Assembly (NCBI RefSeq): GCF_902167145.1
Contig: NC_050098.1
Coordinates: 116,970,207 to 117,034,206 of the forward strand
Direction of reading: 5' to 3'
Source: Zea mays
Taxonomy: Eukaryota; Streptophyta; Magnoliopsida; Poales; Poaceae
DNA length: 64,000 nt
The translations under genes were made by a program, and so were the position numbers. Of this stretch, positions 45,850 to 57,900 are shown piece by piece; the first letter of the stretch is position 1; the number at the start of each line of letters is the position of its first letter. The notes below the pieces were generated by a model, which saw only the letters and a program-made list of their open reading frames with translations, was not told where the DNA came from and ran no database searches.

Positions 45850-47153
45850 AGGTCAGAGACTCAAGTGAATAGTGCCTTAAGGGTAGATCTGCGAGGTTTG
45901 AATTGTTTTAAACCCAGGGGCCTCGGCGCAAACTGTTTTTCCAGGAAAACTTAATTAAAATCTGTTTTAAATTCAAACAGAAACTTTAAAAACCCATAAC
46001 TTCTGTTTGGTTTATCCAAATTTGGTCAAACCAATTTTGCTAGACTCAAATTAATATAACCTACTTAAGAAAAATATAAAACCCCATAAGCACTAGAGAA
46101 AAATATAAGGTTCTGATTTAATGTTAGTTTTGGCCAAAAGCTAAATAATAGTCAGAAAAATAGTTATGCTAATTAACTAAGGTTAGGAAAATGTGGAGAA
46201 GTTTATATTCACCTACTAACCTGTTTAAAAATGTTAAACCCCTCTGTCCATCACTTTAAGTTAGTTTTAAACCCCTTATTCCAAATATGCTTAAGTTTAA
46301 GAAAAATAGAAAAGGTGACAAAAATATTGAACCAGAGGACACCCCTATTTTTGTTAAGATACTTAGTTAATGTAGTTCACTAGAAAAATATATCATGCCC
46401 TGTTTTAGTGTAAAATAATTAAGATCTCTTTTAAATTAATAAAATGAGGATAACTTAGAAAAACTCCACAAAAATAACCCCAAGGTGAAAACACCCCCAC
46501 CCTTGGGATAACTATTGTTTTATCAGAAAGAACCTAAGAAAAATAGGAAATCTGCTGTTTGACATTTTTCAAATAATAAGGTAGTAGAAAGTGCCTTTTT
46601 TGACATTAAACTTAGGAAAATCATAGCTAATTAACCACCCTTTAGTTTCCTGTGATTTTTAGCACAAAGACCTATTATCACCAGAGGATGTCAACAAAAA
46701 TAGCCTTTAGGACAGAGCCTACCCCTAACTAGGAGGTATAGTGTAAAGTGCCCCTTTTTACCTACTTTTGTTATTTTTGTTTAAGGCCTAACTTTTATAC
46801 CTTAAGCCTCAAATTCTTAAAATAAGCTAAAATAGCCAGTAACAACCCACTGTAATATTTATAGAATTTTTGGAAATTATTAAAACCCTGTTGTAGTTCA
46901 AATCTACCCTAGACAACCTAAATGGAAATTAAGGGAAGAGAAATAAAAGATATGAATAAAGGTTGTCCCTAAAAACTTTTTTTGCTGTCCACTCAAATGT
47001 ATCAAGGCAATACAAATCCACTATGTTATCCTAAAGGAAAACTTAAGTCCAAAGAGTAATAAGTCTATCTAGGTACTACTAGAAGCCCCGCTTAACTGAG
47101 AAAACCTTAAGTTAATTCTTAACTTAGTTTCTTTAACTTAATGTTCTTAAATC
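45850..47153. other. AT-rich, intron-like stretch of T2 5' LTR
   Basis: No ORF; dense stops and many A/T runs, bounded by a GTAAGC donor at 45755 and a CGATAG acceptor at 47193. The composition contrast with both sides is that of an intron in a gene. The 3' LTR copy is at about 56440-57743. Confidence 0.5.
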
Positions 47154-47193
47154 ATGCATAATCATGACATACATGTTCATTGCATTTCGATAG

Positions 47194-48402
47194 ACTGTAA
47201 TCTTGCTGACGGAGAGTACATCCTCGTGCCGGAGCAAGGAGCTGCTCAGGAGGTAGCCCCAGATCCAGCACCAGAGCCAGCACAGGAGGACCTGTCTGCC
47301 ACTGCTTTGGAAGGCAAGCCCCGGTTTTATGCATAACCGTTTATATATGCTATTTTACTTCACTTAATGATTGTAGGGTTGATTGTGCACTTAAGTGTAG
47401 GAGTTGTATGAAACCCTAGTTGCATGATCTCAGGAATCCCATTGAGATGAATACTAGTATGCTAGGTCGAGTAGCTGCTTATTTGATTAGGATCTCGGTA
47501 GAAGTCGAGTGATTTTTCTAGCACTCGCGCGAGGTCAGGACATTGATTGTACCCACTTTCATATCGTACTGATGCTGGTTTGTGGGCAACAATCCATGGG
47601 GATTGGTTGTCCACGGGATAAAATGTGAATAAGGATTAAGGTGTGGTACCGTGAGTCAAGCGTTGAATGTACTAAGCACATGCCGAGAAATATGGTAAAT
47701 CGGTAAGCCTAGTACCTGATTGAACCTGGCAGCAGACTTTACCCCTCACGCGTCCTGAGACGAGGTCTCCCATTCCGGTTATGGTGGGTACAAGTGCGGT
47801 CACTGCACGACGGCCAGTCGGGGTCAGTGAGGCATTGTACGCCAAGGCGGTGAGCCCTGTTCTGCTGACGGGGAATCGATGGGGACGGTTGATGTGTGTG
47901 GGGACGGAGTGCCCCTGCATGTCGTGTGTTTAGGTTTACCTTGCAAGGATAAAAACTCGATTCGAATCGTCTGCTTCTCGCAGCTAATGAGACTGCTTGA
48001 TCCATGCTGCTACATTGAGTAACAAGTGAAATGATGCGGAGATGATATAAGATGTTGATTGCTAAAATGTTTGCTACTTGTATGAATAGATAGTACACTT
48101 TTAGCCTTAAGAGAGTCACACTTAACTCTGACTAAGTTAAAATCTTGATTTAGAAACTCAGCTAGTGCTTTTGGCAACCAAACCCCACAGCCAAACAGCT
48201 GCATGTCTAGAGGTAGAGGAGTAGACTCCTCACACCGGGTAAGTCTAGCTGAGTATTAGTATACTCAGCCTTGCTTGTGGCATAAATTTTTACAGGTTCT
48301 CTGGAGGAGATGGTTGCTGGGATAACTTGGCCGACCACCCTGCCACCGGGTTGGACTATCGAGTGGGACCCTGCCTCGGCTGAGGAGGAGCATGAGGAGT
48401 GA
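47194..48402 (+). other. T2 5' LTR: two phase-1 acidic exons (putative spliced small gene)
   Basis: The predicted exons are 47194-47313 and 48296-48402. The sites are acceptor TTTCGATAG, donor G|GCAAGC (again GC-AG), acceptor TTTTTACAG and stop TGA at 48400. The joined frame is open, phase 1 at each junction, and acidic (DGEYILVPEQGAAQ, then an Ala/Pro/Glu run, then SLEEMVAGITWP and a Glu-rich end). An in-frame ATG at 47154 is an alternative start without the first splice. T1 shows the same phase, donor type and place in the LTR without evident sequence similarity. The 3' LTR copy is at 57784-57903 and 58886-58992. Splicing is inferred. Confidence 0.5.
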
Positions 48403-48725
48403 TGGGACAGGCTTCCCCATCTCTCTGTTTAATTACCGTTAGTTTTATTCCGCTACACCTCGAACAATGATGGATACTTTTGCAAAAACTCAGATGATGA
48501 TGATGGTGATGTAATAACTTAACATTGCGACATGAATGGTGTTATGCTTTATTGTATTTGCTCTGTGACTCACCTTCGAGTGAGATTGTGGTACTTGATC
48601 CTGTCAGTGGCCGTGTCGGACTAGATCCGAGGGATTGACGGGTTATTCCCATTTAAGTGTGGTCTAGCCTCTGAGGCGGGATTTGGGCACTTAAGTTGGA
48701 ATAATTCGGGCAGTTCCGCCACAGC

Positions 48726-48737
48726 TGGTATCGGAGC
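48726..48737 (+). other. T2 primer-binding site
   Basis: TGGTATCGGAGC two bases after the LTR, a tRNA-Met-type site common in plant chromoviruses. Confidence 0.8.
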
Positions 48738-49140
48738 TTGTACCACCACAGAGGAATCAATAAAATGTAAATACCATTAATTTTCTAAATAAAACTTGAT
48801 AGAAACAAGTTGGATAGATAGTAGGACGAGCAGGATAGACCTAGGACGTGAAGCCTTAGGTTATTAGAAGGGTAGCTAGGTGGCTAAGTGACTAGGCCCT
48901 ACAGGCCACTTTTACAGGATGGGAGTTCCTCCCTATTCCTTCTATCTTGTTGTGAGGTCGTTCAGGACGAGCATGCATGCATTCATAATTAAGCAATGGA
49001 TAACTAAAGTAAGGACTTAAAAACAAGATAACACCCAGCTAGGTCCTTAGTGCCTTTTTACTTAACTAGAGAGAGGCTGAGTTTTATTTTCTTGTTCTTT
49101 TTATAATTCTTTTCTTTTACTTACGCTTAACCGTACACAG
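48738..49140 (+). other. T2 leader, ending in a 3' splice-site consensus
   Basis: No ORF. The last 60 bases are a strong T/C tract (TTTTCTTTTACTTACG) ending ACACAG directly before the ATG of the extra ORF. Confidence 0.6.
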
Positions 49141-50010
49141 ATGACTTCCCATGGATCCTCCGATGACGGAAATGCACTGACCCACACGGACGGACTTGCA
49201 CGAGAGGGTTTTCCCCGCATTCTGTGGGAGGTACTTCAGGGGGCTGGATACACGACACCCCCTCAGTATGCGGTGCAGCAGTTCGAGAAGCACCGAGTGC
49301 CCCGCTGTAGGGTGAGGATGACCTTGGAGCCTCATCCCCTGCAGCCAGGCTGGCGCTCCTTGGACTCCGAGTCTTTCGGATACCGAGCGGAGGACACGAT
49401 CGAGGCAATCGCGCTGCATGGATTGACTACCTTCTGCGGGTTCCATCCCTTGGAGCTGGCTACCCATCCCATTGGCTTGTTCCCCGCTGAAAAGGAGGAC
49501 GACCCAATGTGGAAGGATCGGGTGGAACATGCCAAGGACATCTGGGCCATCTACCCAGGACAGACTGCGCACTTGACAGTACGGTGCATGAATGCTCTGT
49601 ACCGTCTGCAGGTGATGCGCGGTGAGGCCATGTCCCACCTGATGGCACTGCTGGAAGCCACAAAGATCATGTTGGATAACCGAGAGGAGCTTCTGGTCGA
49701 CTTGTCGCAGGAAATGGTCGAGAAAGATTTGCAAGTGGAGCAGCTGTCTGGTGAGATTCATGAGTTGGAGGAGCTAGTGGGCACCCAGGAGAACACCATT
49801 GAGGTCCTAGAGGATCAGCTCCTCAACACTCAGCAGCAGCTGGCAGAAGCAAATGAGCACCTGGACATGCACCACCAGGAGATCCAGGACCAAGAGGACG
49901 ACGAGGACGTCGACATTGAGGGAGGAGATGAGCCTGCCTCCAGTGTGGACACTGCTGGCTCGGGAAGACCACCTTCCCCCGAGTCCAGTGTTGCTTCGTT
50001 CGCTCACTAG
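49141..50010 (+). CDS. T2 extra ORF before gag (289 aa): dsRBD-like region plus coiled coil
   Basis: It is intact, its ATG immediately after an ACAG acceptor. Residues 22-101 show helix (PRILWEVLQGAG), strands (PQYAVQQFEKHRV, RCRVRMTLEP, WRSLDSESFG) and a helix (AEDTIEAIALHGLTTFC). This is the alpha-beta-beta-beta-alpha order of dsRNA-binding domains, though the classical Lys-rich N-terminus of helix 2 is missing. Residues 160-248 form a long coiled coil, followed by an Asp/Glu run and a Ser/Pro tail. T1 has the same plan at 24392. No known function. A role in silencing suppression or RNA packaging is only a guess. The open frame in a very young element suggests selection. Confidence 0.72.
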   Translation: MTSHGSSDDGNALTHTDGLAREGFPRILWEVLQGAGYTTPPQYAVQQFEKHRVPRCRVRMTLEPHPLQPGWRSLDSESFGYRAEDTIEAIALHGLTTFCGFHPLELATHPIGLFPAEKEDDPMWKDRVEHAKDIWAIYPGQTAHLTVRCMNALYRLQVMRGEAMSHLMALLEATKIMLDNREELLVDLSQEMVEKDLQVEQLSGEIHELEELVGTQENTIEVLEDQLLNTQQQLAEANEHLDMHHQEIQDQEDDEDVDIEGGDEPASSVDTAGSGRPPSPESSVASFAH

Positions 50011-50294
50011 GTGTCCAGGGTAGGCTTAGAAGTCGGACAGTCGGACTCCTCGCCACTAGCTTAGCTTTTGCACCCTTGGGGTACTAGGCTAGGTAGAGTT
50101 GAGTCATTTTGGAACATTTTGATGTAATCGTATTAAACTCTCTTGGGAGCTTGATGGATGGATGCTGTTATTAGCTTAATCTTGGAAGGAAGGAAAAATT
50201 TATGCCTTTTTAAATTCCCGCTGTTTAACTTTTTTCCCGTGATAAAATTTTGAATTTCGGAACTATGGTGTTAAGTATGTATGTGGTTTTTCAG
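50011..50294 (+). other. T2 spacer between extra ORF and gag, intron-like
   Basis: T-rich, ending GTATGTGGTTTTTCAG directly before the gag ATG. A frame open from 50250 runs into gag but probably is not translated. Confidence 0.5.
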
Positions 50295-53200
50295 ATGGCT
50301 GGGAGGCAGCGTCGTGGCCAGAACGAGCACGTTCCGCCACCACCCCCACCTCCCACTCTGCAGGAGCTCATGGCTCAGCAGAATGAGATCCTGAGGCAGC
50401 TGGCTCAACGTCAGCCACCACCCCAGCATTATGGTGGTGGAGACCACCAGCGTCACCCCGCGGTGGCCACCTATCAGGAATTCCTCAGCACCCAGCCTCC
50501 ACTGTTCACATGGGCAGAAGACCCACTTGACGCAGATGTGTGGCTGCGAGTGGTGGAGTCCAAATTTCCACTGCTCCATGGAGTTTGCTCAGAGGTCACC
50601 AAGGTCAGGTTCGACACCCAGCAGCTTCGCGGACCTGCAAGGACTTGGTGGGATCACTTTCTAGCTATGCAGCCAGAGGACCGAGAGGTGGAGTGGAGGG
50701 AGTTTAAGGCAGCTTTTAGAGGACACCATATACCAGCAGGGATCATGGACAGGAAACTCAATGAGTTCTTGGCACTCACTCAGGGCAACAGGACAGTGTT
50801 GCAATATGCCCAGGCCTTTAATGACTTGTGCCAGTATGCGGGATATCATGCGGATACAGATGAGAAGAAGAGGGACAGATTCAGAAGGGGGCTCAGCACT
50901 AAGCTCCGGGATCGTCTCAACACCGTCAGGGCCAACAGCTACAATGAGTTGGTCAACATGGCAATCTCCCAAGAGGACTGCATTACCGCTAGGCAGGCAG
51001 AGAAAAAGCGGAAGACCCCTGTGGCAGGACCCTCAGCTCAGCCACAGCGTTTCCGGATTGTGTCTGACACCCAGGGTAGGGGACCCCAGCAGCGGCAAGG
51101 GCGATGGGTAATCCGACCTCAGCAGCAGCAGCAGCAGCAGGCACCCAACCGCAACCAGTTTCCAGCACAGCGGAATAATCAGCAGCAGCAGTACCGCCAA
51201 GCCAATGATAACAGATGTTTCACTTGTGGCAACACTGGGCATTATGCCAAGAATTGCCCCAGGAACCAGCAGAGGCAGGGGCAGAATGCAAATCAGAACC
51301 AAGGCAAGAGACAGAAGGTGCAAGTGAGGCAAGGCAGGCTGAACTTCACCACCATGGTTGATATCCCAGAGGGAGCACCCGTCTTGACTGGTATCTTTAC
51401 AGTATTAAATTTTCCTGCTATTGTTCTTTTTGATTCCGGTGCTTCACATAGTTTTATCAGTACCAAATTTTGTTCCAAGTGCCAATTGCCTTTCCACCAC
51501 ACCAATGGGGGTATTACCATCTCAACACCAGGAGGCAGGGTTGCCTCCTATCAGATCTGTAGGCACGTACCAATTAAGCTGGGTAGTCTCGTAATCAAAA
51601 CTACCTTAATGATCATGGGGTTGGATAGTGTGGATATTATATTGGGAGCTGACTGGTTGACCAGGCACCAAGCAGTTATGGATGTCGCAGCCAGAGCCAT
51701 TGAGGTGCACTCACCAACTTGTGGTGAGACCACACTGTATTTGCCCGACCAGGGTTGTACCCGATCTTGTGCCTTTGTTATGATAGAATCCCCGGTGGAA
51801 AAGATCCCAGTGGTCTGTGACTATCCAGATGTTTTTCCGGATGAATTGCCAGGAATGCCACCTGACCGAGACATTGAGTTTGCAATTGAGCTGCAACCCG
51901 GGACTGCTCCGATCTCCAAGAGACCCTATCGGATGCCTCCCGCGGAATTGGCAGAATTGAAGAAGCAACTGCAAGAGTTGTTGGACAAGGGATTTATTCG
52001 TCCAAGCACTTCACCATGGGGATGTCCAGCATTATTTGTGAAGAAAAAGGATGAGAGTTTGAGGATGTGTGTTGACTACCGCCCTCTCAATGCGGTGACC
52101 ATAAAGAACAAATACCCGCTGCCTCGCATTGATGTTCTGTTTGATCAGTTGGTTGGAGCCAAGGTATTCTCCAAGATAGACCTTCGCTCAGGATACCATC
52201 AAATAAAGATCCGTGCTAGTGATATTCCCAAGACAGCTTTCTCTACCAGATATGGACTGTATGAGTTTCTGGTGATGTCTTTTGGGCTGACCAATGCCCC
52301 GGCTTATTTTATGTACTTGATGAACTCAGTATTCATGCCAGAGTTAGACAAGTTTGTGGTCGTTTTCATTGATGATATTCTGATTTATTCCAAAAATGAG
52401 GACGAACATGTTGAGCACCTACACATCGTGCTTCAACGGCTGCGCGATAATCATCTTTATGCTAAATTGTCTAAGTGTGAGTTCTGGCTGAAGGAGATCA
52501 AATTCTTGGGTCACACAATTTCTCAAGATGGGGTATCAGTTGATCCTGAGAAGGTGCAAGAAGTGATGGATTGGAAACCCCCGACCACAGTAAAGCAAAT
52601 TCGGAGTTTTCTGGGATTGGCAGGATATTATCGACGATTTATTCCGGATTTCTCCAGAATTGCCAAACCAATGACTGAACTGTTAAAGAAGGGAGTCAAA
52701 TTTGAGTGGAGCCAGAAGTGTGAAGATGCCTTTCATACCTTGAGGCAGCACTTGACAACAGCCCCAGTGCTAGCTCAACCTGACAACACCAAGCCGTTTG
52801 AAGTGTATTGTGATGCTTCTGGTACTGGTTTGGGATGTGTCTTGATGCAAGAGAGCAGAGTGATTGCTTATGCTTCTCGGGCACTCAGGCCCCATGAGCA
52901 AAACTACCCTACACATGATCTAGAGTTGGCAGCTGTAGTTCATGCTCTTAAGATTTGGAGGCACTACCTGATGGGAGCTCACTGTAACATCTACACTGAT
53001 CACAAGAGCCTCAAATACATCTTCACTCAGGCAGATCTGAACATGAGGCAAAGGAGATGGTTAGAGTTGATTAAGGACTATGATCTGGAGGTGCATTACC
53101 ACCCTGGTAAGGCCAATGTTGTGGCAGATGCCTTAAGCAGAAAGGGCCAGTGTAATTGCATGAGCATGGATGTGAGAGTTACCACCCTGTGTGATGAATT

Positions 53201-54713
53201 GTGCAAACTGAACCTGGAAGTTGTTTCTTCGGGTAACCTAAGCTATATCTCGGTGGAGCCCACATTGCAAGAACAGATAGTAAGGGCTCAGGTTGAGGAT
53301 AAGGGTGTTCAGGTTATCAAGGATATGATCAAGCAAAAGGCAGAAAAATACAAGTGTTTCCGACAGGACAACAAGGGAATTCTATGGTTTGGAGATCGAT
53401 TGGTTGTTCCTAAGGACCCTGAGCTCAGAAAGAAGATACTGGACGAAGCTCACCTTTCCAAATTCTCCATGCACCCTGGTAGCAACAAGATGTATCATGA
53501 TCTCAGATCTTTATATTGGTGGACTAGAATGAAAAGGGAAATTGCCAAGTACATATCCGAGTGTGATACTTGTCAAAGGATAAAGGCTAGTCACTTGAAG
53601 GCAGCAGGCCCTCTGCAACCCCTTCCCATACCATCTTGGAAATGGGAGGACATTTGCATGGACTTTATAGTGGGATTACCCAATACCTCCAGGCACCATG
53701 ATTCTATTTGGGTTATCGTGGACAGGCTGACCAAGACTGCTCATTTCTTGCCAGTGCATACCACCCACAGGGCAGAGAAGTACGCTGAAATTTATATTGA
53801 TCAGATAGTAAGGTTGCATGGTATTCCCAAGACCATTGTATCTGACAGAGGAGCACCATTTGTGGCACGATTTTGGGAGCAATTGCAAGAGTCACTTGGG
53901 ACCCATGTCATCCGAAGCTCAGCATACCACCCCCAAACCGATGGGCAGACAGAAAGGGTGAATCAGATTTTGGAAGATATGTTGCGAGCCTGTGCACTAC
54001 ATTATGGAAAGGATTGGGATAAGTGTCTGTCTTTGGCAGAATTCTCGTACAACAATAGCTATCAATCCAGTCTGAAGATGGCACCTTTTGAGGCATTGTA
54101 TGGGAGAAGGTGTAGGACCCCACTGAATTGGTCTCAAGCAGGAGAAAGGGAAATTTTTGGGCCAGACTTAGTACTCGAAGCAGAGGCAAAGGTCAGGGTC
54201 ATTACCAAGAACTTGGAAGCTGCTCAGGCTAGGCAAAGGAGCTATCACGATAAGAGGCGGAAGCCTCTACAGTTTGAGGTGGGAGATCATGTCTATCTTA
54301 AGGTATCACCCACCAAGGGTGTTCAGAGATTTGGGATCAAGGGCAAGTTAGCTCCTCGCTATATTGGACCCTACGAGATCAAGGAGGCTTGTGGACCCGT
54401 AGCCTATCAAGTGGAATTGCCACCTCACATGTCAGCAGTTCATAATGTGTTCCACGTATCTCAACTGCGGAAATGCGTTCGTCTACCCACTGAAGTACTC
54501 CCGGAACCAGACATTGAGATAGAACCAGACTTGTCCTATCAAGAGTACCCCGTCAAGGTGTTAGATCAAAAAGAGAGATCAACTCGGGCAAGGTCGGTCA
54601 GAATGTATAAAGTTCAGTGGAGTCACCATTCAGCAGAAGAAGCTACATGGGAGACTGAGGATTTTCTATGCTCTCGCTTCCCCGACTTTCTACCCAAAGG
54701 AGTCGGTATGTAA
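50295..54713 (+). CDS. gag-pol: T2 gag-pol polyprotein, intact (1,472 aa)
   Basis: I chose the ATG at 50295 (MAGRQRRGQ) because it follows a clean TTTTTCAG acceptor. Gag domain at residues 60-240; CCHC knuckle [14 protein letters not shown] at 308-321. Protease: DSG from residue 380 ([10 protein letters not shown]). [11 protein letters not shown] (DD at 693-694). RNase [11 protein letters not shown], first Asp at 840. Integrase: His 1060 and Cys 1090/1093 of the zinc region, triad Asp 1123, Asp 1184 and Glu 1220, then IGPYEI near 1358. Chromodomain at 1415-1460 ([10 protein letters not shown]), which should steer integration to certain chromatin. All catalytic residues I can check are present. 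It would make all proteins for particle assembly, reverse transcription and insertion. Confidence 0.95.
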   Translation: MAGRQRRGQNEHVPPPPPPPTLQELMAQQNEILRQLAQRQPPPQHYGGGDHQRHPAVATYQEFLSTQPPLFTWAEDPLDADVWLRVVESKFPLLHGVCSEVTKVRFDTQQLRGPARTWWDHFLAMQPEDREVEWREFKAAFRGHHIPAGIMDRKLNEFLALTQGNRTVLQYAQAFNDLCQYAGYHADTDEKKRDRFRRGLSTKLRDRLNTVRANSYNELVNMAISQEDCITARQAEKKRKTPVAGPSAQPQRFRIVSDTQGRGPQQRQGRWVIRPQQQQQQQAPNRNQFPAQRNNQQQQYRQANDNRCFTCGNTGHYAKNCPRNQQRQGQNANQNQGKRQKVQVRQGRLNFTTMVDIPEGAPVLTGIFTVLNFPAIVLFDSGASHSFISTKFCSKCQLPFHHTNGGITISTPGGRVASYQICRHVPIKLGSLVIKTTLMIMGLDSVDIILGADWLTRHQAVMDVAARAIEVHSPTCGETTLYLPDQGCTRSCAFVMIESPVEKIPVVCDYPDVFPDELPGMPPDRDIEFAIELQPGTAPISKRPYRMPPAELAELKKQLQELLDKGFIRPSTSPWGCPALFVKKKDESLRMCVDYRPLNAVTIKNKYPLPRIDVLFDQLVGAKVFSKIDLRSGYHQIKIRASDIPKTAFSTRYGLYEFLVMSFGLTNAPAYFMYLMNSVFMPELDKFVVVFIDDILIYSKNEDEHVEHLHIVLQRLRDNHLYAKLSKCEFWLKEIKFLGHTISQDGVSVDPEKVQEVMDWKPPTTVKQIRSFLGLAGYYRRFIPDFSRIAKPMTELLKKGVKFEWSQKCEDAFHTLRQHLTTAPVLAQPDNTKPFEVYCDASGTGLGCVLMQESRVIAYASRALRPHEQNYPTHDLELAAVVHALKIWRHYLMGAHCNIYTDHKSLKYIFTQADLNMRQRRWLELIKDYDLEVHYHPGKANVVADALSRKGQCNCMSMDVRVTTLCDELCKLNLEVVSSGNLSYISVEPTLQEQIVRAQVEDKGVQVIKDMIKQKAEKYKCFRQDNKGILWFGDRLVVPKDPELRKKILDEAHLSKFSMHPGSNKMYHDLRSLYWWTRMKREIAKYISECDTCQRIKASHLKAAGPLQPLPIPSWKWEDICMDFIVGLPNTSRHHDSIWVIVDRLTKTAHFLPVHTTHRAEKYAEIYIDQIVRLHGIPKTIVSDRGAPFVARFWEQLQESLGTHVIRSSAYHPQTDGQTERVNQILEDMLRACALHYGKDWDKCLSLAEFSYNNSYQSSLKMAPFEALYGRRCRTPLNWSQAGEREIFGPDLVLEAEAKVRVITKNLEAAQARQRSYHDKRRKPLQFEVGDHVYLKVSPTKGVQRFGIKGKLAPRYIGPYEIKEACGPVAYQVELPPHMSAVHNVFHVSQLRKCVRLPTEVLPEPDIEIEPDLSYQEYPVKVLDQKERSTRARSVRMYKVQWSHHSAEEATWETEDFLCSRFPDFLPKGVGM

Positions 54714-54963
54714 CCCCAAAACCCCACCCCCACCTGCCCTTTGAATCCAATCATAAGAAAAACTTAGATAATAAGAATAGTCTAAGTTGTGGATTTAACT
54801 TAAGAAGGGCTTCCTTCTGAAGTTGCAAAGAGAATGACATTCGAAGAGCAGTTAACAAGAGAAACTTGAGTATAAAGAAAGCGCAACACCAACACACCTT
54901 CCGGCACCCTCCAAGGGACTCTATCTAAAATCTCGGGGCGAGATTCCTTTAAGGGGGGAGGGC
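54714..54963 (+). other. T2 3' UTR and polypurine tract
   Basis: No ORF. AAGGGGGGAG at 54951-54960, three bases before the LTR, is the plus-strand primer. Confidence 0.75.
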
Positions 54964-57900
54964 TGTAACACCCCAGGTGTTGCCATGGCTGGAACACACC
55001 TTGGTACTCAAGACTATGATCACATGTGGGAGAACTTAAGGAGCAAGAGTATAAGGGGCTTTGGAAACTAAGTTTTTACCAAGAGTTGGGAATGACCAAA
55101 GGCTTTACCCTAATTGTGTGCAACTATCACCTTGGGTGAGGGAGAAAGAACCCTAGGCCTCTCTTAAACCCTATCTCCCAAAACCATGGAAAAGAGGGGA
55201 AAGAGAGTGAGCAAAGGTGCAAAACATGGGTAATCTTTACCCAAACCCTAAGCAACATTGTAACCATCAATTAGGGAGGGGAATAATTGCAAAAAGGCCC
55301 CTAGGGAAACCCCATTTCAAATCTCCAAGTGGAGAGAGAGCTAGAGCTCTCTAATTCACTCTAAGTCCCTTTTTAACCCTAAATCAAAGATCAGCCGTGT
55401 TCACTTCAAAAATGGCGCCAAAACCACTTGGGTTCTATACCAAAAATGTGCAAGACCACTTAGGGCACCCACTGGAAAAAGTCGAACTCGAGACGCGGAC
55501 GTTTGACATGCCATGGCATGGCTTTTGTCGTGTTATGCCCAGTATGACACACCTGTTTTGGCACCCGAAGATCTTCCTCCCTAGGCCGTATCTGCCCCGG
55601 CGTCTCACAGTCGAGTGACAGCCCTAGGTGCCAGGAAGAGGTCTGCGGCGGACTTTTGCAAAGATTCGCACGTATGCGACCTCTGGCGACATTTGAACAC
55701 TGGAAGAAACAAACCGCCACGTGTTCGACGCCGTCTGCCGCGCCAGAGCACGCCCGCGCGCGTGCCCGCGCCGCGCCCAAGCCGAGCCAGCGCCCTGGTC
55801 CGTGTCCGCGGCTATAAAACGCCCAGGAGCCTTGGCCGTACCCCTCCGCACGCACTCAAGCCTCACCGGAGCTCAGTTCGCCGCCGGTTGCCCATACGCG
55901 ACGCGCCCGCGGACACCCGAGCCCCCTGCCACCGTAGACCGGCCAGCCCAGCCCTTCCTAGCCCCGTCCAGCCCTCGGAGAAGATTGTGCGCGTCTCCGT
56001 GAAGCTTCCCAAGCGAGGAATCGGGCTCTGCTTCACCGGAGAGGCCGGCCCAAGGTCGCCGGACTTCAACCGACCGCCGGCAACCGTGGACCGAGGTACA
56101 CCGTGCACCTCTCTTCGATTCCTTGCACGGTTAGACTCATTAGACCTCCACGAAGCTCCCTATGCCCTTGGATTGAACTGTGCCGCCGTGGATAGGCTGG
56201 AACACACGCCGCCGACGAGCTCGCCCGCCTGCTCGCGTGGACCGGGCGATTCCGGCCATCTCCGACGACGAGCCGTACCTCGACGTGATCGCCAGACCCT
56301 CCCCGAGCCAACCCTACACTTCGCCGGAACTCCCTCGCCGCCGGTAAGCCGCGCCGCCCTTTCTTTTTCCGCGGCTACTGTTTCCGTTGAGGGAGGGACT
56401 GCGGGTGAGAGGGAGAGAAACCCAGGGGGTTAAGTGAAAGGTCAGAGACTCAAGTGAATAGTGCCTTAAGGGTAGATCTGCGAGGTTTGAATTGTTTTAA
56501 ACCCAGGGGCCTCGGCGCAAACTGTTTTTCCAGGAAAACTTAATTAAAATCTGTTTTAAATTCAAACAGAAACTTTAAAAACCCATAACTTCTGTTTGGT
56601 TTATCCAAATTTGGTCAAACCAATTTTGCTAGACTCAAATTAATATAACCTACTTAAGAAAAATATAAAACCCCATAAGCACTAGAGAAAAATATAAGGT
56701 TCTGATTTAATGTTAGTTTTGGCCAAAAGCTAAATAATAGTCAGAAAAATAGTTATGCTAATTAACTAAGGTTAGGAAAATGTGGAGAAGTTTATATTCA
56801 CCTACTAACCTGTTTAAAAATGTTAAACCCCTCTGTCCATCACTTTAAGTTAGTTTTAAACCCCTTATTCCAAATATGCTTAAGTTTAAGAAAAATAGAA
56901 AAGGTGACAAAAATATTGAACCAGAGGACACCCCTATTTTTGTTAAGATACTTAGTTAATGTAGTTCACTAGAAAAATATATCATGCCCTGTTTTAGTGT
57001 AAAATAATTAAGATCTCTTTTAAATTAATAAAATGAGGATAACTTAGAAAAACTCCACAAAAATAACCCCAAGGTGAAAACACCCCCACCCTTGGGATAA
57101 CTATTGTTTTATCAGAAAGAACCTAAGAAAAATAGGAAATCTGCTGTTTGACATTTTTCAAATAATAAGGTAGTAGAAAGTGCCTTTTTTGACATTAAAC
57201 TTAGGAAAATCATAGCTAATTAACCACCCTTTAGTTTCCTGTGATTTTTAGCACAAAGACCTATTATCACCAGAGGATGTCAACAAAAATAGCCTTTAGG
57301 ACAGAGCCTACCCCTAACTAGGAGGTATAGTGTAAAGTGCCCCTTTTTACCTAACTTTTGTTATTTTTGTTTAAGGCCTAACTTTTATACCTTAAGCCTC
57401 AAATTCTTAAAATAAGCTAAAATAGCCAGTAACAACCCACTGTAATATTTATAGAATTTTTGGAAATTATTAAAACCCTGTTGTAGTTCAAATCTACCCT
57501 AGACAACCTAAATGGAAATTAAGGGAAGAGAAATAAAAGATATGAATAAAGGTTGTCCCTAAAAACTTTTTTTGCTGTCCACTCAAATGTATCAAGGCAA
57601 TACAAATCCACTATGTTATCCTAAAGGAAAACTTAAGTCCAAAGAGTAATAAGTCTATCTAGGTACTACTAGAAGCCCCGCTTAACTGAGAAAACCTTAA
57701 GTTAATTCTTAACTTAGTTTCTTTAACTTAATGTTCTTAAATCATGCATAATCATGACATACATGTTCATTGCATTTCGATAGACTGTAATCTTGCTGAC
57801 GGAGAGTACATCCTCGTGCCGGAGCAAGGAGCTGCTCAGGAGGTAGCCCCAGATCCAGCACCAGAGCCAGCACAGGAGGACCTGTCTGCCACTGCTTTGG

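Larger units (their letters stand above)
44375..48723 (+). repeat. T2 5' LTR (4,349 bp)
   Basis: GC-rich to about 45840, AT-rich and stop-dense from 45850 to 47190, then exon-like blocks. It pairs with 54964-59313. Confidence 0.96.

Noticed and set aside
55615..56433. 272-residue frame in the T2 3' LTR
   Set aside because: It has no ATG and the 5' LTR copy is interrupted by a stop, so it is probably untranslated leader.
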